From Paracoccus contaminans (lineage in GTDB: Bacteria > Pseudomonadota > Alphaproteobacteria > Rhodobacterales > Rhodobacteraceae), in contig NZ_CP020612.1 in assembly GCF_002105555.1 (NCBI RefSeq), positions 2,348,001-2,412,000 of the forward strand: 64,000 nucleotides of DNA, in the 5' to 3' direction. Positions 26,330-37,490 of this stretch are shown here, in pieces. Under the pieces are notes generated by a model. The model searched no databases, was not told the origin of the DNA, and was given only the letters and a program-made list of their open reading frames with translations. The position numbers and the translations under genes were made by a program. Every line of letters starts with the position of its first letter. The first letter of the stretch is position 1.

Positions 26330-28180
26330 ATGATGATGCGCAATCTGGTTGTGGCCGCGGCGGTGGCGGTGTGGGCCATCGGGGGCGCCGCGGCGGCGCC
26401 TTCTGCCGCAGGGACTGGCGCGGGCGGGACGATCGTCGCGCATGGGGTCTCCACCTTCGGCAATCTCGCGCTGCCCCCCGATTTCGCGCATCTTGCCTAT
26501 GTGAACCCGGCCGCCCCCAAGGGCGGCGAGATCAGCGAATGGGCCGCCGGCGGGTTCGACAGCTACAACCCCTTCTCGATCAAGGGCCGGGCCGCCGCCC
26601 TGTCGAGCACCATGCTGGAAAGCCTGCTGACCACGCCCGCCGACGAGGTGGGCGCCGCCTATTGCCTGCTGTGCGAGACGGTCGAATACCCCGCCAGCCG
26701 GGATTGGGCGATCTTTACCCTGCGCCAGGGCATCACCTTTTCCGACGGCACCCCGATGACCAGCGCCGACGTGCTGTTTTCCTATGAGCAGTTGCGCGAC
26801 AAGGGGCTGTCCTCGTTCCGCGCGGTGATCGTGCAGCTGGTCGCCTCGGCCGAGGTGCTGGACGACCGGCGCATCCGCTTTGTCTTCACCCCTGACTATC
26901 CCCGCCGCGACGTGATCCAGACGGTGGGCGGCCTGCCGGTCTTTTCGCGGGCCGATTTTGATCGCAACAAGCGCGACCTGGGTGAAAGCGCGGCCCTGCC
27001 CTTTGTCGGCTCGGGGCCTTATGTCTTTGACAAGGCGGATATGGGCCGGTCGGTCACATGGAAGCGCAACCCCGCCTATTGGGGCGAAAAGCTGCCCATC
27101 AATATCGGGCGCAACAATTTCGACCGCATCCGGATCGAGTATTTCGGCGATTACGAGTCTGCCTTCGAGGCCTTCAAGGCCGGGGAATACACGTTCCGCA
27201 ACGAGGCATCCTCGATCATCTGGGCCACGCGCTATGACTTTCCGGCCTTCACGAAGGGCTGGGTCGTCCGCGAGGAACTGCGCGACGGCGACATCGCCAG
27301 CGGGCAGGGCTGGGCGATCAACCTGCGCCGTCCGCAATTCCAGGATCTGCGCGTGCGCGAGGCGCTGGGGCTGGTGTTCAATTTCGAATGGGCCAATGCC
27401 ACGCTGTTCCACGGGCTTTACGACCGGGTGCAGGGTTTCTGGGACAATTCGCCCCTGGCCGCCTCGGGCAAGCCCAGCGCGGGCGAACTGGCGCTGCTCT
27501 CGCCTCTGCGTGCCGATCTGCCCGATACGGTGTTCACCGAGGACGCGGCCGTCCAGCCCGTCAGCGGTGAACGGCAGCTTGACCGGGGCAATCTGCGCCG
27601 GGCCGCGCGGCTGCTGGACGAGGCGGGATGGGTGATCCCCGAGGGCGCGCGCGACGGCCTGCGCCGCAAGGACGGGCAGACGCTGCGGGTGCGCATCCTG
27701 AACGACAGCCAGACCTTTGACCGCGTCATCAATCCCTATGTCCAGAACCTGCTGGCTCTGGGCGTGGACGCGGCCAACGAACGCGTGGACGACGCACAGA
27801 TCGAGGATCGCCGGCGCAACCACGACTTTGACATGATCAGCGTTCAGCTGGGGCAGGACGCGATCCCGGGATCGGGATTGCAGCAGTATTTCGGCAGCAG
27901 GTCCACGGATGACGTGTTCAACGCGATGGGGCTGGCCAATCCGGCGGTGGACCGGCTGATCTCGGCCGTCGAGCATGCCGGCACGCAGGAGGAACTGGCC
28001 ACCGCCGTCCACGCGCTCGACCGTGCGCTGCGGGCGCTGCGTTTCTGGGTGCCCCAGTGGTACAAGGGCAAGCACACCGTCGCCTATTGGGACATGTATG
28101 CCCATCCCGCGGCGCTGCCCCCCATGCGCTGGGCGAGCTTGATTTCTGGTGGTTCGACGCCGATAAGGCCGCAAGGCTGA
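26330..28180 (+). CDS. yejA: YejA-type peptide ABC transporter substrate-binding protein; C-terminus frameshifted
   Basis: Periplasmic binding protein of a Yej-type oligopeptide or microcin C importer. A signal peptide ([24 protein letters not shown]) leads a long solute-binding protein with [31 protein letters not shown], the YejA family start, and [17 protein letters not shown]. As read it ends [22 protein letters not shown]. If one C is added to the six-C run at 28118-28123 the frame continues [18 protein letters not shown] and ends at 28203, which is the normal YejA tail. The permease yejB follows 30 bases later. Confidence 0.92.
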   Translation: MMMRNLVVAAAVAVWAIGGAAAAPSAAGTGAGGTIVAHGVSTFGNLALPPDFAHLAYVNPAAPKGGEISEWAAGGFDSYNPFSIKGRAAALSSTMLESLLTTPADEVGAAYCLLCETVEYPASRDWAIFTLRQGITFSDGTPMTSADVLFSYEQLRDKGLSSFRAVIVQLVASAEVLDDRRIRFVFTPDYPRRDVIQTVGGLPVFSRADFDRNKRDLGESAALPFVGSGPYVFDKADMGRSVTWKRNPAYWGEKLPINIGRNNFDRIRIEYFGDYESAFEAFKAGEYTFRNEASSIIWATRYDFPAFTKGWVVREELRDGDIASGQGWAINLRRPQFQDLRVREALGLVFNFEWANATLFHGLYDRVQGFWDNSPLAASGKPSAGELALLSPLRADLPDTVFTEDAAVQPVSGERQLDRGNLRRAARLLDEAGWVIPEGARDGLRRKDGQTLRVRILNDSQTFDRVINPYVQNLLALGVDAANERVDDAQIEDRRRNHDFDMISVQLGQDAIPGSGLQQYFGSRSTDDVFNAMGLANPAVDRLISAVEHAGTQEELATAVHALDRALRALRFWVPQWYKGKHTVAYWDMYAHPAALPPMRWASLISGGSTPIRPQG

Positions 28181-28232
28181 AAGAGGCCGGGGCGATCCGC
28201 TAGGCGCCACCGGCCCGGGGGCAGGGCAGATC

Positions 28233-29309
28233 ATGGGCGCATATCTTCTGCGGCGGCTGCTGCTGATCGTCCCGACGCTGGTCGGGATCATGCTGGTCAA
28301 CTTCACCCTGACACAGTTCGTCCCCGGCGGGCCGATCGAACAGATCGTCGCCCGCGTGCAGGGCGAGGGCGACGTGTTCCGCAACATCGCCGGCGGCGGC
28401 GATGCCGGGCAGGGCGGGGGGGGCGAGAAATACGCCGGCGCCCAGGGCCTGCCGCCCGAGTTCGTGGCCGAGCTGGAAAGGGAATTCGGCTTTGACAAGC
28501 CGCCGGTCCAGCGGTTCCTGACCATGCTGGGCAACTATCTGCGGTTCGATTTCGGCCAGTCGTGGTTCCGGTCGATCTCGGTCGTCGATCTGGTGGTGGA
28601 AAAGATGCCGGTGTCGATCACGCTGGGGCTGTGGTCCACGCTGCTGGCCTATCTGATCTCGATCCCGCTGGGCATCCGCAAGGCGGTGCGGGATGGCACG
28701 GCCTTCGACACCTGGACCAGCAGCGCCGTCATCATCGGCTATGCCATCCCCGGATTCCTGTTCGCGGTCCTGCTGATGGTGCTGTTCGCGGGGGGAAGCT
28801 ACTGGAAGATCTTTCCCCTGCGCGGGCTGACCAGCGACGATTTCGACACGCTCTCCACCATGGGCAAGATCAGGGACTATCTGTGGCACATCACCCTGCC
28901 GGTGATCGCGGCGACGATTTCCAGCTTTGCCACGCTGACGCTGCTGACCAAGAACAGCTTTCTGGACGAGATCAACAAGCAATACGTGATGACCGCCCGT
29001 GCCAAGGGGCTGACGGAACGGCGCGTCCTTTACGGCCATGTCTTTCGTAATGCCATGCTGATCGTGATTGCGGGTTTTCCGGCAATGTTCCTGGGTGTTT
29101 TCTTCGGCAGCTCGATCCTGATCGAGACGATCTTCTCGCTCGACGGCCTTGGACGCCTGGGGTTCGAGGCGGCGGTCCAGCGCGATTATCCGGTGATCTT
29201 CGGCACGCTCTACGTCTTTGGCCTGCTGGGCCTTCTGGTCGGCATCCTGTCGGACCTGATGTATGTTCTCGTCGATCCGCGGATCGATTTCGAAAAGCGT
29301 GCCGGATGA
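28233..29309 (+). CDS. yejB: Peptide ABC transporter permease YejB
   Basis: First membrane subunit of the Yej importer. The 358 residues begin [34 protein letters not shown], the standard DppB/YejB start. They include an extra periplasmic segment with [13 protein letters not shown], as in YejB, and the permease coupling motif [29 protein letters not shown] near residue 250. About six membrane spans are visible. It overlaps yejE by ATGA. Confidence 0.95.
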   Translation: MGAYLLRRLLLIVPTLVGIMLVNFTLTQFVPGGPIEQIVARVQGEGDVFRNIAGGGDAGQGGGGEKYAGAQGLPPEFVAELEREFGFDKPPVQRFLTMLGNYLRFDFGQSWFRSISVVDLVVEKMPVSITLGLWSTLLAYLISIPLGIRKAVRDGTAFDTWTSSAVIIGYAIPGFLFAVLLMVLFAGGSYWKIFPLRGLTSDDFDTLSTMGKIRDYLWHITLPVIAATISSFATLTLLTKNSFLDEINKQYVMTARAKGLTERRVLYGHVFRNAMLIVIAGFPAMFLGVFFGSSILIETIFSLDGLGRLGFEAAVQRDYPVIFGTLYVFGLLGLLVGILSDLMYVLVDPRIDFEKRAG

Positions 29310-30406
29310 ATCTGTCACCCCTGAACCGGCGCCGCTGGCGCAATTTCCGCCGCAATCGCCGCGCCTTCTGGTCGCTGGTGATCTTTGCGGCGCTGTTCCT
29401 GATGTCGCTGCTGGCCGAGGTGATCGCGAATGACAAGCCGATCCTGGTGAAATACCGGGGCGAATATTTCGTTCCGGCCTATCGCTTCTATCCCGAAACG
29501 ACATTCGACGGCGATTTCCGCACCGAGGCGAATTACAAGGATCCGGTCGTGCAATGCCTGATCGCCACCGGCCGGATCGAGGCCTGCCTCGACGAACCCG
29601 AGGCGACCGCCGCCGCCGTCGCCGCCGGCACGCTGACGCAGGGCGTCCGGCGCGGCTGGGCGATCTGGCCGCCGATCCGGTATGATTACCGCACCATCAA
29701 CGACGTGGGCACCGCCCCCAGCGCGCCTGACCGCAACCACTGGCTGGGCACCGACGACACAACGCGCGACGTGGCCGCGCGGGTTATCTATGGCTTTCGC
29801 CTGTCGATCCTCTTCACGCTGATCGTGACCGCGATCTCGTCCGTCCTCGGAATCGCGGCGGGCGCCGTGCAGGGCTATTTCGGGGGGCGCACCGACCTCG
29901 TGTTCCAGCGGCTGCTGGAAATCTGGGGATCGACCCCCTCGCTTTACGTCATCATCATCCTGTTCGCGATCCTGGGCCGCAGCTTCTGGCTGCTGGTCTT
30001 CGTATCCATCCTGTTCGGCTGGCCGGCGCTGGTCGGCGTGGTGCGGGCCGAGTTCCTGCGCGCCCGCAACCTTGAATATGTCCGCGCCGCCCGCGCGCTG
30101 GGGGTGCGCGACCGCACCATCATGTTCCGCCACATCCTGCCCAACGCGATGGTGGCCACGCTGACCATGCTGCCCTTCGTGGTGGCGGGCACGATCTCCA
30201 GCCTAGCGGCGCTGGATTATCTCGGCTATGGCCTGCCGGCCTCGGCCCCCAGCCTTGGCGAACTGGCCCTGCAGGCCAAGCAGAACCTGCAGGCGCCCTG
30301 GCTCGGCTTTACCGCGTTCTTCACCTTCGCGATCATGCTGTCGCTGCTCGTGTTCATCTTCGAGGGCATCCGCGACGCCTTCGACCCGCGCAAGACCTTT
30401 CGATGA
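29306..30406 (+). CDS. yejE: Peptide ABC transporter permease YejE
   Basis: Second membrane subunit. The 366 residues start with [28 protein letters not shown], the charged N-terminus and first span typical of YejE. A large periplasmic loop follows ([23 protein letters not shown]), and the coupling motif is [25 protein letters not shown] near 255. It overlaps yejB before it and yejF after it by ATGA, so the three are translationally coupled. Confidence 0.95.
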   Translation: MNLSPLNRRRWRNFRRNRRAFWSLVIFAALFLMSLLAEVIANDKPILVKYRGEYFVPAYRFYPETTFDGDFRTEANYKDPVVQCLIATGRIEACLDEPEATAAAVAAGTLTQGVRRGWAIWPPIRYDYRTINDVGTAPSAPDRNHWLGTDDTTRDVAARVIYGFRLSILFTLIVTAISSVLGIAAGAVQGYFGGRTDLVFQRLLEIWGSTPSLYVIIILFAILGRSFWLLVFVSILFGWPALVGVVRAEFLRARNLEYVRAARALGVRDRTIMFRHILPNAMVATLTMLPFVVAGTISSLAALDYLGYGLPASAPSLGELALQAKQNLQAPWLGFTAFFTFAIMLSLLVFIFEGIRDAFDPRKTFR

Positions 30407-32097
30407 CCGGACCAGCCCAACCCGCCGCCGCGCGCCCGCCATCCGATCTTCGGTCCGAAAATATCCCGGAGTCCGGGGCAGCGCCCCGGTCCGGCGCCGA
30501 TGGCGGGGCTGTCCTTGAAGTCCGTGGCCTGACGGTGAGCTTTCGCGCCGAGGGCGGTCCCGTCCAGGCCGTCAAGGGCGTCAGCTTCACCGTCAACCGG
30601 GGCGAGACGGTTGCCCTGGTCGGGGAATCCGGCTCGGGCAAGTCGGTCACCGCCCTTTCCACCGTGCAGCTGCTGGGCGACGCGGCGATCCTGGGGGGCA
30701 GCGTGCGCTATGGCGGGGCCGAACTGATCGGCGCCCCCGAACAGCGGCTGCGCGCCGTGCGCGGCAATGACATCAGCTTTGTCTTTCAAGAGCCGATGAC
30801 CTCGTTGAACCCGCTGCACACGATCGAACGCCAGCTGGCCGAAAGCCTGGCCTTGCACCAGGGCCTGACGGGGGCGGCCGCGCGGGCGCGGATCATCGCG
30901 CTGCTGGACCGGGTCGGCATCCGCGATGCCGAAAGCCGCCTGCAGGATTATCCCCATCAGCTGTCGGGCGGCCAGCGCCAGCGCGTGATGATCGCGATGG
31001 CGCTGGCCAATGGTCCCGACCTGCTGATCGCCGATGAGCCGACCACGGCGCTGGACGTGACGATCCAGGCGCAGATCCTCGACCTGCTGGCCGAACTCAA
31101 GCGTGAACAGGGCCTGTCGATGCTGTTCATCAGCCATGATCTCGGCATCGTGCGGCGCATCGCCGATCGGGTCTGCGTGATGAAGGACGGCCTGATCGTC
31201 GAGGAAGGCCCGGCCGAGGCCATCTTTGCCGCGCCCCGCCATCCCTATACCCGCAAGCTGCTGGCGGCCCAGCCCACCGGCACCGCCGAAGCCATCGACC
31301 CGGCCGCCCCCGAGGTGGTCGCCACGCGCGATCTGCGCGTCTGGTTCCCGGTCCGGCGCGGGTTCCTGCGGCGCACCACCGGGCATATCAAGGCGGTAAA
31401 GGGCGCCACGCTGTCGCTGCGGGCGGGCGAGACGCTGGGCATTGTTGGCGAATCCGGTTCGGGCAAGACCACGCTGGCGCTGGCGATCATGCGGCTGATC
31501 GAAAGCCGCGGGCCGATCCTGTTCCTAGGGCGCGACATCTCGGGCCTTGGCGGGCGCGCGCTGCGCCGCCTGCGGCGCGAAATGCAGATCGTCTTTCAGG
31601 ATCCCTATGGCAGCCTCAGCCCCCGCATGACCGTCGCCCAGATCATCGCCGAGGGGCTTGGCGTGCATGGCGTGCCCGGCGGGCAAGACAGCCGGGCCGC
31701 GGTCGGGGCGATGATGGCCGAGGTCGGGCTCGACCCGGCCGCGATGGACCGCTATCCGCACGAGTTCAGCGGCGGTCAGCGCCAGCGCATCGCCATTGCC
31801 CGCGCGATGATCCTGCGGCCCAGGGTCGTGGTCCTGGACGAGCCGACCAGCGCGCTCGACATGACCGTGCAGGTGCAGATCGTGGAATTGCTGCGGGGGC
31901 TTCAGCGCCGATACGGGTTGGCCTTCCTGTTCATCAGCCACGACCTGCGGGTCGTGCGCGCCATGTCCCACCAGATCATGGTGATGCGCGCGGGCGAGGT
32001 CGTCGAACATGGCCCGGCCGAGCAGGTCTTCGGCGCGCCGCAAAGCGATTATACCCGCGCGCTGATGGAAGCCGCCTTCCGGGACCGGCGGCCTTGA
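30403..32097 (+). CDS. yejF: Peptide ABC transporter ATPase YejF (two fused domains)
   Basis: The 564-residue ATPase powers the importer and carries two nucleotide-binding domains. Walker A motifs GESGSGK are at about 74 and 348, the signatures are [16 protein letters not shown] and [15 protein letters not shown], and the Walker B segments are [12 protein letters not shown] and [11 protein letters not shown]. The first domain begins near residue 37 ([11 protein letters not shown]). Residues about 15-31 are encoded by a dispersed repeat lying in frame at 30445-30494. ATG 30403 overlaps the yejE stop by ATGA, which supports the long form. I see no good in-frame start between the repeat and the domain. 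Confidence 0.95.
   Translation: MTGPAQPAAARPPSDLRSENIPESGAAPRSGADGGAVLEVRGLTVSFRAEGGPVQAVKGVSFTVNRGETVALVGESGSGKSVTALSTVQLLGDAAILGGSVRYGGAELIGAPEQRLRAVRGNDISFVFQEPMTSLNPLHTIERQLAESLALHQGLTGAAARARIIALLDRVGIRDAESRLQDYPHQLSGGQRQRVMIAMALANGPDLLIADEPTTALDVTIQAQILDLLAELKREQGLSMLFISHDLGIVRRIADRVCVMKDGLIVEEGPAEAIFAAPRHPYTRKLLAAQPTGTAEAIDPAAPEVVATRDLRVWFPVRRGFLRRTTGHIKAVKGATLSLRAGETLGIVGESGSGKTTLALAIMRLIESRGPILFLGRDISGLGGRALRRLRREMQIVFQDPYGSLSPRMTVAQIIAEGLGVHGVPGGQDSRAAVGAMMAEVGLDPAAMDRYPHEFSGGQRQRIAIARAMILRPRVVVLDEPTSALDMTVQVQIVELLRGLQRRYGLAFLFISHDLRVVRAMSHQIMVMRAGEVVEHGPAEQVFGAPQSDYTRALMEAAFRDRRP
30445..30494 (-). repeat. Dispersed GGATATT palindromic element, copy 4, inside yejF
   Basis: On the minus strand: GGACCGGGGCGCTGCCCC, then GGACTCCGGGATATTTTC and GGACCGAAGATC. 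The hairpin GGGGC-GCT-GCCCC is shared with the copy at 55106-55156. The element is read through in frame on the plus strand and contributes about 17 residues to YejF. Confidence 0.75.
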
Positions 32098-33320
32098 GGA
32101 TCCTGTTCGTCCACCAGAACTTTCCGGGCCAGTTTCCCCATCTTGCCCCCGCGCTGGCCGCCCGCGGCCATGATGTGCTGGCCCTGACGGCCGAAACGAA
32201 CCAGCGCCCCGCGCCGGTGCGGGTGGTCAGATATGCAAGCCCGCCACAGGCGCAGGCGACGGGCCTCGGGCGGACCTATTCGGAAATGGCCGAACGCGGC
32301 TGGAGGGCCGCCCGCGCGGCCCGCGTGCTGCGCGATCGCCATGGCTATGTCCCCGACGTGATCCTGGGCCATTCCGGCTGGGGCGAGACGCTGTTTCTGC
32401 GCGAGATCTGGCCCGATGCCAGGCTGCTGGTCTATGCGGAACTGATGTATCGCACCCGCGGGCAGGATGTGGGCTTTGACCCCGAGATATCGCCCGGCAC
32501 CGACGAAGGGCGCGTCAGCACCGTCGCCCGTTCCGCCCATCTGGTTCAGGCGCTGGTTCAGGCCGATGCGGGGCTGTCGCCGACGCGCTATCAGGCGGAC
32601 AGCTTTCCGCCCGAACTGCGCGCCAAGCTGACGGTCATCCATGACGGCATCGACACCGATACCGTGCGCCCCGATCCGGCGGCCACGCTGGCACTGCCGG
32701 ATGGCCGGGTGCTGCGGGCAGGGGACGAGGTGCTCAGCTATGTCAGCCGCTCGCTGGAGCCCTATCGCGGCTTTCACGTCCTGATGCGCGCTCTGCCCGA
32801 GGTGCTGGCGGCCCGCCCTCATGCCCATGCGGTGCTGATCGGCGGCGAGGGCGTCAGCTATGGGGCCAGGCCCCGCGACGCCGAGTCCTGGAAGGCAAGG
32901 CTGCTGGCCGAGCTCGGCGACCGGCTGGACCTGTCGCGGGTGCATTTCCTTGGCCGTGTGCCCTATCCGACCTACCTGTCGCTGCTGCAGGTGGCGCGGG
33001 TGCATTGCTACCTGACCTATCCCTTCGTGCTGTCCTGGTCGCTGACCGAGGCGATGGCGGCGGGCAAGCTGATCGTGGCCTCGGATACCGAACCGGTGCG
33101 TGAGCTGATCCGCGACGGCCATAACGGCCGGCTTGTCGGCTTTTTCGATCGGCCGGCCTTGGCCGATGCCCTGATCCGCGGTCTTGCGGGTGATCCCTAT
33201 GCGGCGCGCCTGGGCGCGGCCGCGCGAAAAACCATCGTCGAGGGCTATGACCTCAGGCGCATCTGCCTTCCGCAACTGGTGGGCTGGGTGGAAAGCGCAG
33301 GCCATCCGGCAGCGGCCTGA
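32094..33320 (+). CDS. Glycosyltransferase, group 1 family (TTG start)
   Basis: The 408-residue protein is a GT-B fold glycosyltransferase. The N-terminal domain starts [28 protein letters not shown], and the C-terminal group-1 domain has HDGIDTD, YVSRSLEPYRGFHVLMRAL and VLSWSLTEAMAAGKLIVASDTEPVRELI with the conserved donor-binding Glu. The start is TTG at 32094, overlapping the yejF stop as TTGA. No ATG gives a complete N-terminus. Coupling to a peptide importer is unusual. The sugar and acceptor are unknown. Confidence 0.85.
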   Translation: MRILFVHQNFPGQFPHLAPALAARGHDVLALTAETNQRPAPVRVVRYASPPQAQATGLGRTYSEMAERGWRAARAARVLRDRHGYVPDVILGHSGWGETLFLREIWPDARLLVYAELMYRTRGQDVGFDPEISPGTDEGRVSTVARSAHLVQALVQADAGLSPTRYQADSFPPELRAKLTVIHDGIDTDTVRPDPAATLALPDGRVLRAGDEVLSYVSRSLEPYRGFHVLMRALPEVLAARPHAHAVLIGGEGVSYGARPRDAESWKARLLAELGDRLDLSRVHFLGRVPYPTYLSLLQVARVHCYLTYPFVLSWSLTEAMAAGKLIVASDTEPVRELIRDGHNGRLVGFFDRPALADALIRGLAGDPYAARLGAAARKTIVEGYDLRRICLPQLVGWVESAGHPAAA

Positions 33321-33650
33321 TCTTGCGGGCCCTCTGCTGCCCGGCGCAAGGCCAGGCGTGCCTTTCACCCAAGGCAATCCGGCCCTGGGAATCGGCGAGG
33401 CATCCGCCCCTTGGGGGCCTTGCACGCAGCCGGCGCGATAGCCTTTGCCGCCGGCACGAGGCTGGCTGGAACGGCCGGGGCGATGCCCGGCCCTCAGGGG
33501 AACGCGCTGAACACGCCCTGGCGGCGGAAAGGCCGCCGCACCATGCCCAAGATCCCGCGCGGCGAGGGGCAGGGCGGGCGGCCTTTGCACCCTGCCGGCG
33601 GCAGGGCGCACGGGCCGCCGGTCCCCGCAGGGCAGAACACTGCCCGCTGG
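33321..33650. other. Intergenic region between convergent genes
   Basis: 330 bases between the glycosyltransferase and ilvN stops. They contain GGGCAG-AACA-CTGCCC at about 33631-33646, a possible ilvN terminator, and GGCGGC-GGAAAG-GCCGCC near 33521-33538. No open frame has family features. Confidence 0.5.
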
Positions 33651-34208
33651 TCAGCGGCCGCGCGAGAGGGCCGCGACGCCAGTGCGCGCCATTTCCGACA
33701 GGCCCAGGGGCCGCATCAGTTCGGCAAAGGCGTCCAGCTTGTCCGATGTGCCGGTGATCTCAAACACAAAGCTTTCCAGCGTGGAATCAACCACTTTGGC
33801 GCGGAAGATGTCGCCGATGCGCAGCGCCTCGAGCCGCTTGTCGCCGGTTCCCGCGACCTTGAACAGGCCCAGTTCCCGTTCGACCGAGGGGCCTTCGACC
33901 GTCAGGTCATGCACCTCATGCACCGGGATGATCCGGCCAAGCTGCGCCTTGATCTGTTCGATCACGGCGGGCGTGCCGCGCGTGACCAGCGTGATGCGCG
34001 AACGGTGGCCGGTGTGATCGACCTCGGCCACGGTCAGGCTGTCGATGTTGTAGCCGCGCCCCGAGAACAGCCCGATCACGCGCGCCAGCACGCCCGATTC
34101 GTTATCCACGATGACCGAAAGCGTATGCTGCGCCTCGCCAGCCGCGTGATAATCGCGCAGGTCATAGGCCGACTGGCTGGATGCGCCCTTTTCGATCACC
34201 AATGTCAC
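33651..34208 (-). CDS. ilvN: Acetolactate synthase small (regulatory) subunit
   Basis: Regulates acetolactate synthase and confers valine feedback. The 185 residues have an ACT domain with HTLSVIVDNESGVLARVIGLFSGRGYNIDSLTVAEV, the standard IlvN/IlvH segment. A second half includes ELGLFKVAG and FVFEITGTSDKLDAFAELMRPLGL. Its ATG overlaps the stop of a 75-codon ORF by ATGA, and that ORF in turn follows ilvB. Confidence 0.95.
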   Translation of the reverse strand: MTLVIEKGASSQSAYDLRDYHAAGEAQHTLSVIVDNESGVLARVIGLFSGRGYNIDSLTVAEVDHTGHRSRITLVTRGTPAVIEQIKAQLGRIIPVHEVHDLTVEGPSVERELGLFKVAGTGDKRLEALRIGDIFRAKVVDSTLESFVFEITGTSDKLDAFAELMRPLGLSEMARTGVAALSRGR

Positions 34209-34432
34209 GACGCCATCCTCCCCAGCCCATAGACGTCGCCACGCGCAAGGCCGTCGGCCTTGCCTGCCCAGCTGGAACTATGCTCGCAAAACTTGCCGGC
34301 CGCCGCAAACGTCTGCCATGTCAGGGCGCCCGAGTGCGCCGCTGCCGCGCCATCCCGGGTCTGCGGCCCTGCCGCGCATCCGGCCAGCGCCAACCTGGCC
34401 GCACGCACCGCTGCACCCTCGCTTCGAACCAT
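34205..34432 (-). CDS. Small hypothetical protein between ilvB and ilvN
   Basis: A 75-residue ORF that I do not recognise. It starts at ATG 34432, 12 bases after the ilvB stop and eight bases after GGGG, and its stop overlaps ilvN by ATGA. The layout is that of a coupled operon gene. The N-terminal stretch AARLALAGC resembles a lipobox with Cys19 but the hydrophobic part is very short. The rest has two aromatic segments, TWQTFAAAGKFCEHSSSW and ARGDVYGLGR. It may instead be a spacer that happens to be open. Conservation in relatives would decide. Confidence 0.5.
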   Translation of the reverse strand: MVRSEGAAVRAARLALAGCAAGPQTRDGAAAAHSGALTWQTFAAAGKFCEHSSSWAGKADGLARGDVYGLGRMAS

Positions 34433-34444
34433 CACCGTTTCCCC

Positions 34445-36205
34445 TTACACCAGCACCGCGCCGTCATCCTGGATGGCGCTGCCGATATCCTCGGCCGCGT
34501 CCATGTCGCCCAGCAGCATCTCGTTGTGCGGCTTGCCCGAGGGAATCATCGGCAGGCAGTTTTCATGCTTTTCGACCAGCACGTCCAGGATGAAGGGGCC
34601 GTCATAGGCGATCATCTCGGCGATCGCGTCATCCAGTTCGGCCGGGTCGCTGACCTGACGGCCCTTGCAGCCGAAGGCCTCGGCCAGCTTGACGAAATCG
34701 GGCAGGCTTTCCGACCAGCTCTGCGAATAGCGCTCGCCATGCAGCAGCTGCTGCCACTGGCGCACCATGCCCAGCCGCTCGTTGTTCAGGATGAACTGCT
34801 TCACCGGGGCGCGGAACTGCACGGCGGTGCCCATTTCCTGCATGTTCATCAGCCAGCTGGCATCCCCCGCGACATTGATGACCAGCGCATCCGGGTGGGC
34901 GATCTGCACGCCGATCGACGCCGGCAGGCCATAGCCCATGGTGCCCAGACCGCCGCTGGTCATCCAGCGGTTCGGCCCATCGAACCTCAGATATTGCGCA
35001 GCCCACATCTGATGCTGGCCAACCTCGGTCGTGACATAGCGGTCGCGCCCGGCGGTCAGTGCCTCAAGCCGCTCCATCGCGTATTGCGGCTTGATGACGC
35101 TGGACGAGCGGCGATAGGCCAAACAGCCCCGCGCCTGCCACTGCGCGATCTGGTCCCACCACTGCCGGAGGGCCGGGCTGGTGCGCCCGCCGCGTTCGCG
35201 CCACAGGCGCAATGTCTCGGCCAGCACCGCGCCCACATCGCCCTGGATCGGCACATCCACGCGGATGACCTTGTTGATCGAGCTGGGGTCGATATCGATC
35301 TGCGCCTTGACCGAACCGGGGCTGAAATCGGCGACCCTGCCCGTGATGCGGTCGTCAAAGCGCGCCCCGACGGCGATCATCAGGTCACAGCCATGCATGG
35401 CCATGTTGGCTTCGTAAAGGCCGTGCATGCCCAGCATGCCCAGCCAGCCCCGGCCGCTGGCCGGATAGGCGCCCAGGCCCATCAGGGTCGAGGTGACGGG
35501 AAAGCCGGTCGCATCGGCCAGTTCGGTCAGCAGGCGGCTTGCATCAGGCCCCGAATTGATGACGCCGCCGCCGGTATAGAAAACCGGCCGCTCGGCCTGC
35601 TCGATCAGCTCGACCAGACGGGCGATGGCGGCGCTGTCACCCTGGCGGGGGGTGGCGTACAGCGCCCCGATCTCGTCGGGGCCGCGATAGGTGCCCTCGG
35701 CGAACTGCACATCCTTGGGAATGTCGATCAGCACCGGGCCGGGGCGCCCCTGGGTCGCGACGCTGAACCCCTTGTGGATCGTCGCCGCCAGATCATTCGT
35801 GTCGCGGACCAGCCAGTTATGCTTGGTGCAGGGGCGGGTGATGCCGACGGTATCGGCCTCCTGAAAGCCGTCGGTGCCGATCATGAAGGTCGGCACCTGT
35901 CCCGACAGCACGACCAGCGGAATCGAATCCAGCAGCGCATCGGTCAGCCCCGTGACCGCATTGGTCGCGCCCGGCCCCGATGTCACCAGCACCACCCCCG
36001 GCTTGCCGGTCGAGCGGGCATAGCCTTCGGCCATGTGGACCGCGCCCTGTTCGTGCCGCACCAGGATGTGCTGGATGTCGTTCTGCTGGAAGATTTCGTC
36101 ATAGATGGGCAGGACCGCGCCGCCGGGATAACCGAATACGGTATCGACGCCCTGATCGCGCAGCGCCTCGACCACCATCCGCGCCCCGGTCATGCTTCGG
36201 GTCAT
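34445..36205 (-). CDS. ilvB: Acetolactate synthase large (catalytic) subunit
   Basis: The thiamine diphosphate enzyme that starts valine, leucine and isoleucine synthesis. The 586 residues show [16 protein letters not shown], the catalytic Glu in [16 protein letters not shown], the middle FAD domain, and the ThDP-binding segment around [19 protein letters not shown] near residue 450. The start at ATG 36205 ([10 protein letters not shown]) follows GGAGACGAGG. The upstream 160 bases show no leader peptide with a run of branched-chain codons. Confidence 0.95.
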   Translation of the reverse strand: MTRSMTGARMVVEALRDQGVDTVFGYPGGAVLPIYDEIFQQNDIQHILVRHEQGAVHMAEGYARSTGKPGVVLVTSGPGATNAVTGLTDALLDSIPLVVLSGQVPTFMIGTDGFQEADTVGITRPCTKHNWLVRDTNDLAATIHKGFSVATQGRPGPVLIDIPKDVQFAEGTYRGPDEIGALYATPRQGDSAAIARLVELIEQAERPVFYTGGGVINSGPDASRLLTELADATGFPVTSTLMGLGAYPASGRGWLGMLGMHGLYEANMAMHGCDLMIAVGARFDDRITGRVADFSPGSVKAQIDIDPSSINKVIRVDVPIQGDVGAVLAETLRLWRERGGRTSPALRQWWDQIAQWQARGCLAYRRSSSVIKPQYAMERLEALTAGRDRYVTTEVGQHQMWAAQYLRFDGPNRWMTSGGLGTMGYGLPASIGVQIAHPDALVINVAGDASWLMNMQEMGTAVQFRAPVKQFILNNERLGMVRQWQQLLHGERYSQSWSESLPDFVKLAEAFGCKGRQVSDPAELDDAIAEMIAYDGPFILDVLVEKHENCLPMIPSGKPHNEMLLGDMDAAEDIGSAIQDDGAVLV

Positions 36206-36363
36206 GTCCTCGTCTCCGTTCAGGAAAGCCTTGCGGCGGCGGATGCAAAGCCCCGCTGCGCCGCCGCAAGCTATGCGCACCCCCGGCAAGGGTCAATGAG
36301 GACCGGAAAGAAAAATGACGCAATCAGCCGGTCTGGGCGCAACTTTGTTGCGCAAAAGGCCAC

Positions 36364-37191
36364 TCAGGCATTGGGCAGGTGAATGCGCGCCACCTGTTCG
36401 ACGATCGGATCGATGGCCAGCGGATGGGTCTCGCCGATGTGATCCTCGCGCCGGCCTATGTCGCGCCACACCCCGCCCTTGTAGATTTCCAGCGCGTCGA
36501 AGCCGGCCTTGTAATCCATCTTGCGGCTGCCTGGCACCCAGTAGCCCAGATAGACATAGGGCAGCCCCGCCTCGCGCGCCATGGCGACATGGTCGAGAAT
36601 GACCCAGGTGCCCAGGCTGTCAGCCAGCCGCGCCGGATCGTAGAAGCTGTAGACCAGGCTCAGCCCGTCATCGAGCACATCGGTCAGGCACACGGCCGCC
36701 AAGGCGCCGTCAGAGGAAGGAAGGCCGGGTCCGGCAGGGGCGCGGTATTCCAGCACGCGGGTGCGCACCGGCGTTTCCTCGATCATCGAGGCGAATTCGA
36801 AGATGTCCATGTCGGCCATGCCGCCATCGGCATGGCGCCTGTCCAGATAGCGGCGGAACAGATCGAACTGTTCATCCGTCGCCCAGGCGCTGGTGCTGGC
36901 GCGCGTCAGCCCGCCATTGCGGCGCATCACCTTGCGCTGCGTGCGCGAGGGCGTGAAATCCGCAACGCGGATGCGCGCCGACATGCAGGCAACGCAGCTT
37001 TCGCAGCTGGGTCGATAAACGACGTTCTGAGACCGGCGAAATCCCTGCCGCGACAATGCGTTGTTCAGATCGCGGGCCCGTTCCCCCGCCAGCGCGGTGA
37101 ACAGCTTGCGTTCCGTCCGGCCGTGCAGATAGGGGCAGGGCTGGGGCGCGGTCACATAGAATTGGGGCGCTGTGGAAAGGCTGTGGCGCAT
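36364..37191 (-). CDS. bpt: Aspartate/glutamate leucyltransferase (arginyltransferase family)
   Basis: Transfers leucine from Leu-tRNA to N-terminal Asp or Glu, marking proteins for ClpS/ClpAP. The 275 residues have the family start [22 protein letters not shown], the cysteine cluster [18 protein letters not shown], and the acetyltransferase-like core [20 protein letters not shown] near residue 215. ATG 37191 follows GGAGGG. Downstream GCGCAAC and GTTGCGC form a hairpin (about 36335-36352). Confidence 0.92.
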   Translation of the reverse strand: MRHSLSTAPQFYVTAPQPCPYLHGRTERKLFTALAGERARDLNNALSRQGFRRSQNVVYRPSCESCVACMSARIRVADFTPSRTQRKVMRRNGGLTRASTSAWATDEQFDLFRRYLDRRHADGGMADMDIFEFASMIEETPVRTRVLEYRAPAGPGLPSSDGALAAVCLTDVLDDGLSLVYSFYDPARLADSLGTWVILDHVAMAREAGLPYVYLGYWVPGSRKMDYKAGFDALEIYKGGVWRDIGRREDHIGETHPLAIDPIVEQVARIHLPNA

Positions 37192-37490
37192 CAGCCCTCC
37201 TGCCGTGGCGCGGCGGGGGGCGGCTGAGTGCCGCAACAGGAAAGCAACGGTGCAAACGCCATGCGGAACGGAACCAATGGGCGGACGGGACGGGGTGACA
37301 TGGCTGAGAACATCGGCTTGAGGGAAACCTAGCAACAGAAGCCCCGTCCGCCAAGCGCCCAAACCGCGCACATCGTCGTGTGCGCCGCCCCGCGCAGACC
37401 GCAAGGCGCGCCGGCACGGGGGCTGCCTGCGCCGCCGCCCGCCCGGCGCGTGATTGACGCGGGACTGCGCGGCGTTGAAAGCTGCGGCGC

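Noticed and set aside
34181..36382. Open frame of 733 codons antisense to ilvB
   Set aside because: Shadow of ilvB codon use, with no recognisable domain.
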